From assembly GCF_015330165.1 (NCBI RefSeq), contig NZ_JADDXT010000002.1:3251646-3315645 (forward strand): a stretch of DNA of 64,000 nt, given 5' to 3'. Each line of letters opens with the position of its first letter. The first letter of the stretch is position 1. Both the position numbers and the translations under genes were made by a program. Shown here piece after piece: positions 54,636 through 61,353 of this stretch. Source of the DNA: Zobellia roscoffensis (GTDB taxonomy: Bacteria; Bacteroidota; Bacteroidia; Flavobacteriales; Flavobacteriaceae). The notes beneath the pieces are model-generated. The model did not search any database and was not told the origin of the DNA. It saw nothing but the letters and a program-made list of their open reading frames with translations.

Positions 54636-55724
54636 ATGACTACTGTTAAAGACAAATTAAAAGAGCGTATAAAGGAGTTGACCTGTCTGTATGAGGTAAC
54701 TTCCATAATTGCAAATTCCGACTTTGATCAACTGGAAAATTCCTTAGAGGCCATTGTATATTGTCTTAAAAATGCGTGGCAGTTTGATCAAGTTACCCAA
54801 GTACATTTAAGTTTGGACAAATTTACTATTGAAACAGAAGGTTTTAGTGATACTATGACTTTAATGCATTCCGATATTAAAGTTTTTAATCAGGTAAGTG
54901 GTACTATTAAAGTAGGATATCCAGAGGACAGATATTTTTATGCAGATTTTTTAGAAGAGGAAAAAGACCTTCTAAATAATGTTACCATAGCTATTGGTAA
55001 CCTGTTGGAAAGGAAACAAATACGGGAGAGTGAAGCCAAAGTAAAGCGTCAAATGGAACGTACGGACAGGCTTCATATTTTAGGTGAAATTACAGCGGGC
55101 ATCGCACACGAGCTCAACACACCATTAGCTAATATTTTAGGTTTTACGGAACTACTAAAAGAAAGAGTAGATGATTCAGGTGCCATACGTGACCTTGATA
55201 AAATTGTTGAGAATGCCATATTTAGCCGTGAGATAGTAAAAAAGCTAATGTTCTTTGCATGCGAGATGCCACAGGAAATGCAACCGGTAGAGCTTAACCC
55301 TATTATAGAAAGTACATTAAAACTATTGACACCTTCATTACGTGCCAAAAATATAAAGCTTACCAAAAAGTTTGAATCAGATGATATTTGGTTGCGGGCA
55401 GATAAAGTTCAGTTTACACAAGTACTTTTTAATTTGGTTATGAATGCCATTTATTATTCTCCGGTTAAAGGAACCGTTGGAGTATCTATCATAGAAAAAG
55501 GTAAGAAAATTCAAATTTGTATTTCTGATGAAGGTGATGGGATAGACCCAAAGATTGAGGATAAGATTTTTGAACCGTTTTTTACTACCAAACCTTTGGG
55601 AGAAGGTTCTGGACTAGGTCTAAGTGTTGTTCACGGTATAATTAGTAGTCATAAAGGCACGATTCAACATAAACCCAACAAACCAAAAGGAACGGTTTTC
55701 GTTCTAGATTTTCCTAAATTGTAA
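54636..55724 (+). CDS. Cytoplasmic sensor histidine kinase (NtrB-like)
   Basis: From the ATG at 54636 it has 362 residues; the frame opens at a TTG two codons earlier. The N-terminal about 130 residues begin with a coiled segment (LKERIKELTCLYEVTSIIAN) and may be GAF-like. The HisKA domain has LGEITAGIAHELNTPLANIL with His158, and the ATPase domain has NLVMNAIYYSP, DEGDGIDPKIEDKIFEPFFT and GSGLGLSVVHGI. There is no membrane segment, so it senses a cytoplasmic cue. It lies two bases before an NtrC-type regulator, its clear partner. Confidence 0.92.
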   Translation: MTTVKDKLKERIKELTCLYEVTSIIANSDFDQLENSLEAIVYCLKNAWQFDQVTQVHLSLDKFTIETEGFSDTMTLMHSDIKVFNQVSGTIKVGYPEDRYFYADFLEEEKDLLNNVTIAIGNLLERKQIRESEAKVKRQMERTDRLHILGEITAGIAHELNTPLANILGFTELLKERVDDSGAIRDLDKIVENAIFSREIVKKLMFFACEMPQEMQPVELNPIIESTLKLLTPSLRAKNIKLTKKFESDDIWLRADKVQFTQVLFNLVMNAIYYSPVKGTVGVSIIEKGKKIQICISDEGDGIDPKIEDKIFEPFFTTKPLGEGSGLGLSVVHGIISSHKGTIQHKPNKPKGTVFVLDFPKL

Positions 55725-55726
55725 GT

Positions 55727-57049
55727 ATGCTTAAAAGAGAGAATATTTTACTGGTAGATGATGATATTAATATTTTGGAGCTTTTACAGCGTCATCTTCA
55801 ATCAATGAATTACCATACGTACAAGGCTGTTTCGGTAAAAGAAGCGTTGTATATATTGAAAGATACTTTTATTGATTTGTTGATAACGGACATTCAAATG
55901 CCCGAGGTAGATGGCTTACAGTTGTTAAAATTCTCGGATGAGCATTATCCTGAAATCCCAAAACTGGTTATTACCGGTTACCCATCTGTTGATGGGGCCT
56001 TAGAAGTAATTAAATCTGGCGCAATAGACTATTTAACCAAACCTTTTACAAAAGAAGAACTTAGACTGGCGGTTGAAAAAGCTTTTGCGCATGGCGAGAG
56101 CCGCAAAAACATACGGCCTAAAAAGACTAATGGGAATAGGACACTTCATAGTGAAATGATAGGGGAGTCCGCAGCTTTTCAAGAGATAACGGATGTAATA
56201 GATAGAGTAAAGGATAATAAGGCCACCGTATTGATACAAGGTGAAAGCGGAACAGGAAAGGAACTTGTGGCGCGTGCCATACATTATTCAGGAAAGTTTT
56301 CTCGAGCACCTTTTATAGCGGTTAATTGCGGGGCAATTCCTGAAAATTTGCTCGAATCTGAATTGTTTGGTTATGTAAAAGGGGCATTTACGGGAGCAAA
56401 CGATAACCGAACCGGTTTTTTTCAAGCCGCTCAAGGCGGTACCCTTTTCTTAGATGAAATAGGAACAGCACCCTTAACCGTACAGACCAAATTATTACGG
56501 GCCTTACAGGAAAAGGAAATTACAAAGGTTGGCGCCAGAAAAAGTGAAAAAGTAGATATACGAATTATAGCAGCTACAAATGCAGATTTACAGAATGATA
56601 TTCAGGAGAAAAGATTTAGAGAAGACCTCTATTATAGACTTACGGTAGTAGAAATAGACGTGCCTCCTCTGCGAAAACGTAAAACAGATATTCCACTATT
56701 AGTAGATAAGTTTTTGTTGAAATATGGAGTAGAGTATAAAGACAGGTTGTTAAAGATTTCCCCAGATGCTATAGAGGTACTAAAAAGATATAACTGGCCA
56801 GGTAATATTAGGGAATTGGAAAATGTGGTGCAACGAGCCGTAATTATGTGTGATGGCACCATAGGAGTTAAAGATTTCCCCGAAGCCTTAAAATTCCAAA
56901 TAGATTTCCCAGAGGGAGATTATAAGCCATTACGGGAAATGGAAAAGGAATATGTACAGCGCGTGCTTCTTCACACGCAAGGGAACAAAACAAAAGCGGC
57001 AGAAATTCTTCAAATAGACCGTAAAACCTTACGCGAAAAATTAAAATAA
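55727..57049 (+). CDS. Sigma-54-dependent response regulator (NtrC family)
   Basis: 440 residues in three parts: a receiver (LLVDDDINILELL; phospho-acceptor Asp55 in DLLITDIQMP; Lys in LTKPF), an AAA+ domain, and a C-terminal Fis-type helix-turn-helix (KTKAAEILQIDRKTLREKLK). The AAA+ domain has Walker A GESGTGKE at 172-179, the sigma-54 contact loop GAFTGA at 219-224, GGTLFLDEIG, and REDLYYRL. It activates sigma-54 RNA polymerase. A well-spaced sigma-54 promoter is visible 128 bases downstream of its stop, ahead of the Rnk-like gene, which is therefore a probable target. Confidence 0.95.
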   Translation: MLKRENILLVDDDINILELLQRHLQSMNYHTYKAVSVKEALYILKDTFIDLLITDIQMPEVDGLQLLKFSDEHYPEIPKLVITGYPSVDGALEVIKSGAIDYLTKPFTKEELRLAVEKAFAHGESRKNIRPKKTNGNRTLHSEMIGESAAFQEITDVIDRVKDNKATVLIQGESGTGKELVARAIHYSGKFSRAPFIAVNCGAIPENLLESELFGYVKGAFTGANDNRTGFFQAAQGGTLFLDEIGTAPLTVQTKLLRALQEKEITKVGARKSEKVDIRIIAATNADLQNDIQEKRFREDLYYRLTVVEIDVPPLRKRKTDIPLLVDKFLLKYGVEYKDRLLKISPDAIEVLKRYNWPGNIRELENVVQRAVIMCDGTIGVKDFPEALKFQIDFPEGDYKPLREMEKEYVQRVLLHTQGNKTKAAEILQIDRKTLREKLK

Positions 57050-57177
57050 TTAAATGGGGGTAATTTACTCAAACGGGTAAATTTTCCTCAGTTCATTTCT
57101 TTCCAATTAAATTAAATTTATTTTTTATATCTGATAATCAGTTTGTTGTGGTTGTTTGATATTTTTTTTCTTCCAGT

Positions 57178-57193
57178 AGGCATACGTTTTGCT
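57178..57193 (+). promoter_or_regulatory. Sigma-54 (-24/-12) promoter
   Basis: AGGCATACGTTTTGCT has GG at 57179-57180 and GC at 57191-57192, separated by exactly ten bases, and keeps GGCA and TTGC of the consensus TGGCAC-N5-TTGCA. Transcription would start near 57204, about 40 bases before the Rnk-like ATG. An NtrC-type activator gene ends just upstream. Confidence 0.65.
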
Positions 57194-57242
57194 CTTTGAT
57201 GAAGTCATCCGTAATAGGTGGCTTAATTGAAAAGTGAATGAG

Positions 57243-57653
57243 ATGAAGTATGGGAGTCTAGTTATAGAAAAGAATGATTATACGGTATTAAAAAAGTACC
57301 TAAATTCTAATTTGTACCTAGTAGACTATACACATCAAGATGCGCTTGAAATGTTAGATAAAAATTTGGAAACGGCATTGGTCTTAAGTTCAGAAGATAT
57401 GCCAAATGATATTGTCAGAATTAACTCTACAGTAACGGTTTCTAGCATATCTAATGTTGATTATACTTTTCAATTGGTTTCGTTACAGGATGAAGATTCT
57501 CCGAATCAAAAAATATCGGTTACTAGCACCATGGGTGCATCTGTAATAGGCCGCTCAGAAGATGACGTCATAAATTATGGGCCTCCTGCAGATAGTATTT
57601 CTTTAAGAATAAGAAAGGTAGGCGGTGTAGAAGCAGATAGAGTAGAAGTGTAA
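57243..57653 (+). CDS. Rnk/GreA-C-terminal-domain-like protein, copy 1
   Basis: From the ATG at 57243 it has 136 residues beginning MKYGSLVIEKNDY, matching the start of its paralogue at 59677; the frame opens three codons earlier at a GTG. A helical N-terminal part precedes a GreA/GreB C-terminal-type FKBP-like domain: DMPNDIVRINSTVTV, FQLVSL and ISVTSTMGASVIGRSEDD. Rnk-type proteins bind RNA polymerase in the secondary channel region. It follows the sigma-54 promoter directly and is first in a two-gene unit with a small exported protein. Confidence 0.75.
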   Translation: MKYGSLVIEKNDYTVLKKYLNSNLYLVDYTHQDALEMLDKNLETALVLSSEDMPNDIVRINSTVTVSSISNVDYTFQLVSLQDEDSPNQKISVTSTMGASVIGRSEDDVINYGPPADSISLRIRKVGGVEADRVEV

Positions 57654-57677
57654 TATGTTTAATTTAAAATAGAATAG

Positions 57678-58043
57678 ATGATGAAGAAATTTGTATTAGC
57701 CTTAATGCTTTCAGGGAGTTTTTTATATGCTCAGGATGAAACTAAGATCAACGCGAATAACGTAGAAGTAGGAGATGTCCTGGAGATAGGTGCACCCGTA
57801 ACTATGAATTATAAACATATAAAATTCCCAAGAGCCAATTTTATTATAAAAAGAGGGGGTTTGGCAAATTACAAAGCTTTGCAAGGTAATAATGTAGTTG
57901 TAACCTCTGTAGAAAACAAGAAAAACGGTTCCACCGAGATAAAAATAAAGCGTAAGGATGGGAGTCGGTTTTTTCGAACCCACACCGTTGTTGCCGCAGA
58001 TATAAGCAATGCACTGGCTTCAGGTGAGTTGCTAATGAATTAG
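57678..58043 (+). CDS. Small exported hypothetical protein
   Basis: A 121-residue protein with a clear signal peptide (MMKKFVLALMLSGSFLYAQ) leaving a mature domain of about 102 residues, probably beta-rich (VEVGDVLEIGAPVTMNYKHI, NNVVVTSVENKKNGSTEIKI). No Cys motif or lipobox was seen. I do not recognise the family. It lies 24 bases after the Rnk-like gene, so it is likely expressed from the sigma-54 promoter and ends at a large hairpin at 58064. This links a cytoplasmic polymerase-binding-type protein with a periplasmic one. Confidence 0.65.
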   Translation: MMKKFVLALMLSGSFLYAQDETKINANNVEVGDVLEIGAPVTMNYKHIKFPRANFIIKRGGLANYKALQGNNVVVTSVENKKNGSTEIKIKRKDGSRFFRTHTVVAADISNALASGELLMN

Positions 58044-58063
58044 TTTGATAGTTGGTTATTTAT

Positions 58064-58128
58064 ATCTACCCGATTGTCCGCACCTGAGTTTTTTTGTTGA
58101 ATTCTCAGGAATATCGGGTAGATTTTAT
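58064..58128 (+). terminator. Large two-tier hairpin, probable terminator
   Basis: ATCTACCCGAT (58064) pairs with ATCGGGTAGAT (58113), and inside it CCTGAG pairs with CTCAGG around a T-rich loop. A short T tract follows. It stands 20 bases after the exported-protein stop. Confidence 0.7.
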
Positions 58129-58155
58129 ACATAAAATTTTCAATCAAATTGTAAA

Positions 58156-58362
58156 ATGAATGGGTTTAACAGAAGTATTTGCAGTACATGTAGGTACGTT
58201 GCGCATTGTGTAATTACAACAAATAAAAACACTATTAGCTCATGTAGTGAGTATGTTCATCTTTTTGATGATCGGCGAATGGCGAATGCATTTTTGGCAC
58301 AAAAAAAACAAGTATCAAAATGCATAATTAAAAAACGAAAGACCACAAAGGTCTTATTTTAA
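58156..58362 (+). CDS. Small protein with C-x2-C-x5-C-x11-C motif
   Basis: A 68-residue protein whose N-terminal half holds Cys9, Cys12, Cys18 and Cys30 in CSTCRYVAHCVITTNKNTIS followed by SCSEY. From memory, short Bacteroidota proteins with this four-Cys pattern ending in CSEY exist, but they lack an assigned function. The spacing suits a zinc or iron-sulfur site. The C-terminal half is Lys-rich and may bind nucleic acid. It ends ten bases before the glutamate dehydrogenase start, so they are probably co-transcribed. Confidence 0.55.
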   Translation: MNGFNRSICSTCRYVAHCVITTNKNTISSCSEYVHLFDDRRMANAFLAQKKQVSKCIIKKRKTTKVLF

Positions 58363-58372
58363 GTGTAAATCT

Positions 58373-59665
58373 ATGATTGTAAAAACTCCTGAGCAGAAAA
58401 AAGCTGTAAAGCAAGGTATGCTCTCAAACGTCATGCGACAATTTGATAATGCCGCGGACATCATTGGTTTAAACTCTAATATCAGAAAGATACTAGAAGT
58501 TACCAATAATGAATTGGTTGTTCATTTTCCTGTGAGAATGGATGATGGTGAGGTTGAAATATTTACGGGCTATAGAGTACAGCACAACAATTCACTTGGG
58601 CCATACAAAGGTGGTTTACGCTATCATCCAACAGTAGATATAGATGCTGCAAGAGCTTTGGCCATGTGGATGACTTGGAAAACTTCTCTGGCAGGTTTGC
58701 CTTATGGAGGTGCTAAAGGTGGAATACAACTTGATCCCACCAAATACTCCGATGAGGAACTGCAACGTATTACCAGAAGGTTCACCTATGCCTTGGGCGA
58801 TAATATTGGTCCTGAGTTAGATATTCCCGCTCCAGATGTAAATACCAATCCGCAGACCATGGCATGGATTTTAGATACGTATATGTCTACCAAATCTCCT
58901 GCAGAAAGGTCTACCAATATGCACGTAGTAACAGGTAAGCCAATTGGCGCTGGCGGTTCTCAAGGTCGCGACAGGGCAACTGGTTATGGTGTTTTTTTAA
59001 ATATTAAATTTTGGGCAGAACACAAGAATATAAACTTAAAAGATAAACGCTTCATTGTTCAAGGTTTTGGTAATGTGGGGTTTTGGGCTGCTTATTTTCT
59101 AGAGAAAGAAGGCGCATCAATGGTTGCTGTTCAAGATGCTTATGGTAGTATCATAAATGAAGAAGGTATTTCTGTAGATGATTTACTCGCTTATACTAAA
59201 GCAAATAAGGGCAGTATCATGGGCTTTGCCGGAGCAGAAACGTTAGACAGTTCTGGTTTTTTTGGATTGGATTGTGATATATGTATTCCAGCTGCTTTGG
59301 GTAATGTAATTACGGCAGCTAATGCTTCCAAGATAAAAGCATATTTAATTGCAGAAGGTGCAAATGGACCAACAGATGTTGAAGCAGAAGCAATTTTGTT
59401 AAAAAGAGGAGTTACTATTTTACCGGATATTCTGTGCAATTCCGGAGGGGTAATAGGAAGTTATTTTGAATGGCTTCAGAACCGTAATGGTGAAATTTGG
59501 CAGCTAGACGAAGTTTTAGAAAAGTTGGAGAAAAAGCTTAGAGAATCTTTCACTAAGGTAATGGAGACTTCTGTTAAACGAGAGATTGATATGAGAACTG
59601 CTGCGTTTATAATAGCTATTGAAAGACTTGAAGAAACGTATGTACAAAGAGGAATTTTTCCATAA
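58373..59665 (+). CDS. gdhA: Glutamate dehydrogenase (Glu/Leu/Phe/Val dehydrogenase family)
   Basis: A cytoplasmic enzyme that interconverts glutamate and 2-oxoglutarate plus ammonium, 430 residues, the normal length for hexameric GDH. The substrate domain has YRVQHNNSLGPYKGGLRYHP, KTSLAGLPYGGAKGGI with the catalytic Lys, and DIPAPDVNTN. The Rossmann domain has FIVQGFGNVGFWAAYFLEKEG and IAEGANGPTDVEAEAIL. The gene begins ten bases after the small Cys-motif gene and is followed after 11 bases by the second Rnk-like gene. Cofactor preference cannot be fixed by eye. Its place next to an NtrB/NtrC pair suggests nitrogen control, though the sigma-54 promoter seen lies further upstream. Confidence 0.95.
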   Translation: MIVKTPEQKKAVKQGMLSNVMRQFDNAADIIGLNSNIRKILEVTNNELVVHFPVRMDDGEVEIFTGYRVQHNNSLGPYKGGLRYHPTVDIDAARALAMWMTWKTSLAGLPYGGAKGGIQLDPTKYSDEELQRITRRFTYALGDNIGPELDIPAPDVNTNPQTMAWILDTYMSTKSPAERSTNMHVVTGKPIGAGGSQGRDRATGYGVFLNIKFWAEHKNINLKDKRFIVQGFGNVGFWAAYFLEKEGASMVAVQDAYGSIINEEGISVDDLLAYTKANKGSIMGFAGAETLDSSGFFGLDCDICIPAALGNVITAANASKIKAYLIAEGANGPTDVEAEAILLKRGVTILPDILCNSGGVIGSYFEWLQNRNGEIWQLDEVLEKLEKKLRESFTKVMETSVKREIDMRTAAFIIAIERLEETYVQRGIFP

Positions 59666-59676
59666 ATACAAGTAAA

Positions 59677-60093
59677 ATGAAATACGGTGGCTTGGTTATA
59701 GAAAAGAAAGAATATGTTTTGTTGAAAAGGTTCATGAATCTTTCGGGCTATTACAAGGATAAAACTTTGCGTAAATCAGTAGAGAAGTTGGTGGGTGAGT
59801 TAGAATCGGCTCAAATACATGACGAGGCAGATATGCCCGAAGATGTAATTCGGTTTAATTCTACCATTAGCATTACTTCAGAAAATGGATGGAAAAAGAA
59901 GTTCAAATTAGTGCTTCCCACTGAGAGTGATGTTAATAGTAGTAAAATATCCATCTTAACGCCAATGGGGGCAGCTGTTATTGGTTATGCGAAAGGCGAT
60001 ACTTTAATTTGGGATTTTCCTGCTGGTGAGCAATGTATGCTCATAGAACTTGTAGAACAAGAACATAAATACATAGATATAGATAGCATATAG
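59677..60093 (+). CDS. Rnk/GreA-C-terminal-domain-like protein, copy 2
   Basis: A 138-residue paralogue of the protein at 57243. It shares MKYGGLVIEKKEY, ADMPEDVIRFNSTISI, FKLVLP and ISILTPMGAAVIGYAKGD, in the same order and spacing. The rest is diverged, so the duplication is not recent. The predicted fold is a helical N-terminus followed by a GreA-C-like domain. It sits 11 bases after glutamate dehydrogenase and is likely co-transcribed. The role is inferred from Rnk only: modulation of RNA polymerase. Confidence 0.75.
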   Translation: MKYGGLVIEKKEYVLLKRFMNLSGYYKDKTLRKSVEKLVGELESAQIHDEADMPEDVIRFNSTISITSENGWKKKFKLVLPTESDVNSSKISILTPMGAAVIGYAKGDTLIWDFPAGEQCMLIELVEQEHKYIDIDSI

Positions 60094-60099
60094 TTTTGA

Positions 60100-60189
60100 A
60101 GATAGCTAATTCCGAGCTCTCTTATTGGCACTGTAGATTCATGGCAATTTTTTTACACTTTAGAAGTCCAATAAGGGAGCGAGCTATCT
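60100..60189. repeat. 90-base imperfect inverted repeat between convergent genes
   Basis: AGATAGCT at 60100 pairs with AGCTATCT at 60182, and gctctcttattgg near 60116 pairs with ccaataagggagc near 60168. The loop of about 40 bases contains a T-run. It spans the gap between the second Rnk-like gene and the lactonase and overlaps the lactonase stop codon. A bidirectional terminator is the simplest reading. Confidence 0.6.
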
Positions 60190-61335
60190 AAATTTTAAAC
60201 ACACAGGTTGGGGCAATTTTACCTCATTTCCTGTATAGGATAGCATTCCAGAAGTTTCATCTCTGTTGAATACGGTAATGTTCCCCGTTTTTCTATTCGC
60301 AACAAGTAGAAATTTATTATCTGGTGATAATGTGAAGTTCCTTGGCCAATCGCCTTGAACGGACTCCGTCCCCAACAAATTTAACTGTCCTTCATCTGAT
60401 ACGGAAAAGGTAGCAATGCTGTTATGGCCTCTGTTGCTGGCGTACAGGAACTTACCGTCATTGCTTAAATGAATATCGGCACAGGCATTATTTCCATTGT
60501 AGTCTTCGGGTAATGTACTTTTCTTGTCAATTCTAGTAAATATTCCTGTTTTAGTATCTACATTGGCAGATACTACGGAGCTATACAATTCATTAATAAT
60601 AAAAACTCTGTTTTTTGTAGGGTGAAAAATTAAATGACGGGGACCATCGCCTGGGTCTAATTGCAAGGCTGTATGTTCTTTTCCTAACTTACCATCACTA
60701 CCAATGGGGTAGGCTAATATTTTATCTATTCCTAAATCAACAGCATAAAGAAAATCTCCTGCTTTACTGAATTTCACACAGTGCGCATGGGCCGATTTTT
60801 GATTTTTATGTGGGCCTGTACCAACGTGTTGCTTGGCATCCGGCTCACCAATTACCTTTCCGTGTGCATCTACTTTGTACATTACAATGCCACCAGAACC
60901 ATAATTGGCAGCGGCAAGAAGGTTTTCATCTGGACTTAGTTCTATATAGCAGGCACCATCACCTTCACTAGAAAAATTAGATACTTTACTCAATTTAACT
61001 CCCTCATTATCCCACTCAAATGCAGACACACTTCCCGGTTTTGTTCCGTTTGAAGAGTACACTCTTTTGCCATCTTTTGAAAGATAGAGGTAACCGGAAT
61101 TGTCTTCTTTTACCAAGTGTTCTGAGTTGGCTAGTTCTCCTGTCTCAGAATTAAAGTCTAATTGATAAATACCTTGTTCATCTCCACTTGCATGTGTACC
61201 GACCAGTAGTTTTAAATTTGAATTTTCAATCTTCTGTTCAACATCTTTCATAACCATTTTTTTAGGTTCGTTCTTGCATGATACCAATACTATTACGAGA
61301 ATAAAAAATACCAGATAATTGGAAAAATGTTTCAT
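60184..61335 (-). CDS. Seven-bladed beta-propeller lactonase-family lipoprotein
   Basis: A 383-residue lipoprotein (lipobox VLVSC, Cys20) of the 6-phosphogluconolactonase/YbhE-type propeller family. Repeated blade motifs are visible: GYLYLSKDGKRVYSSNG, YIELSPDENLLAAANYGSGG, HAHCVKFSKAGDFLYAVDLG, PRHLIFHPTKNRVFIINE, DIHLSNDGKFLYASNRGHNS and WPRNFTLSPDNKFLLVANR. Family members open sugar lactones. An exported form is common in Bacteroidota polysaccharide loci, and its substrate is unknown. It begins 18 bases after the GH9-like gene, in one operon with it and the truncated sulfatase. Confidence 0.85.
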   Translation of the reverse strand: MKHFSNYLVFFILVIVLVSCKNEPKKMVMKDVEQKIENSNLKLLVGTHASGDEQGIYQLDFNSETGELANSEHLVKEDNSGYLYLSKDGKRVYSSNGTKPGSVSAFEWDNEGVKLSKVSNFSSEGDGACYIELSPDENLLAAANYGSGGIVMYKVDAHGKVIGEPDAKQHVGTGPHKNQKSAHAHCVKFSKAGDFLYAVDLGIDKILAYPIGSDGKLGKEHTALQLDPGDGPRHLIFHPTKNRVFIINELYSSVVSANVDTKTGIFTRIDKKSTLPEDYNGNNACADIHLSNDGKFLYASNRGHNSIATFSVSDEGQLNLLGTESVQGDWPRNFTLSPDNKFLLVANRKTGNITVFNRDETSGMLSYTGNEVKLPQPVCLKFR

Positions 61336-61353
61336 GTTAAAACTGAGGTTAAT

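Noticed and set aside
57050..57105. Hairpin after the NtrC-type gene as a terminator
   Set aside because: The stem needs a mismatch and a bulge and has no T-run after it.
58295..58310. Second sigma-54 promoter before gdhA (TTGGCAC followed by an A-run)
   Set aside because: The -24 half is good, but ten bases after GG the sequence is AC instead of GC, and the site lies inside the small Cys-protein frame.
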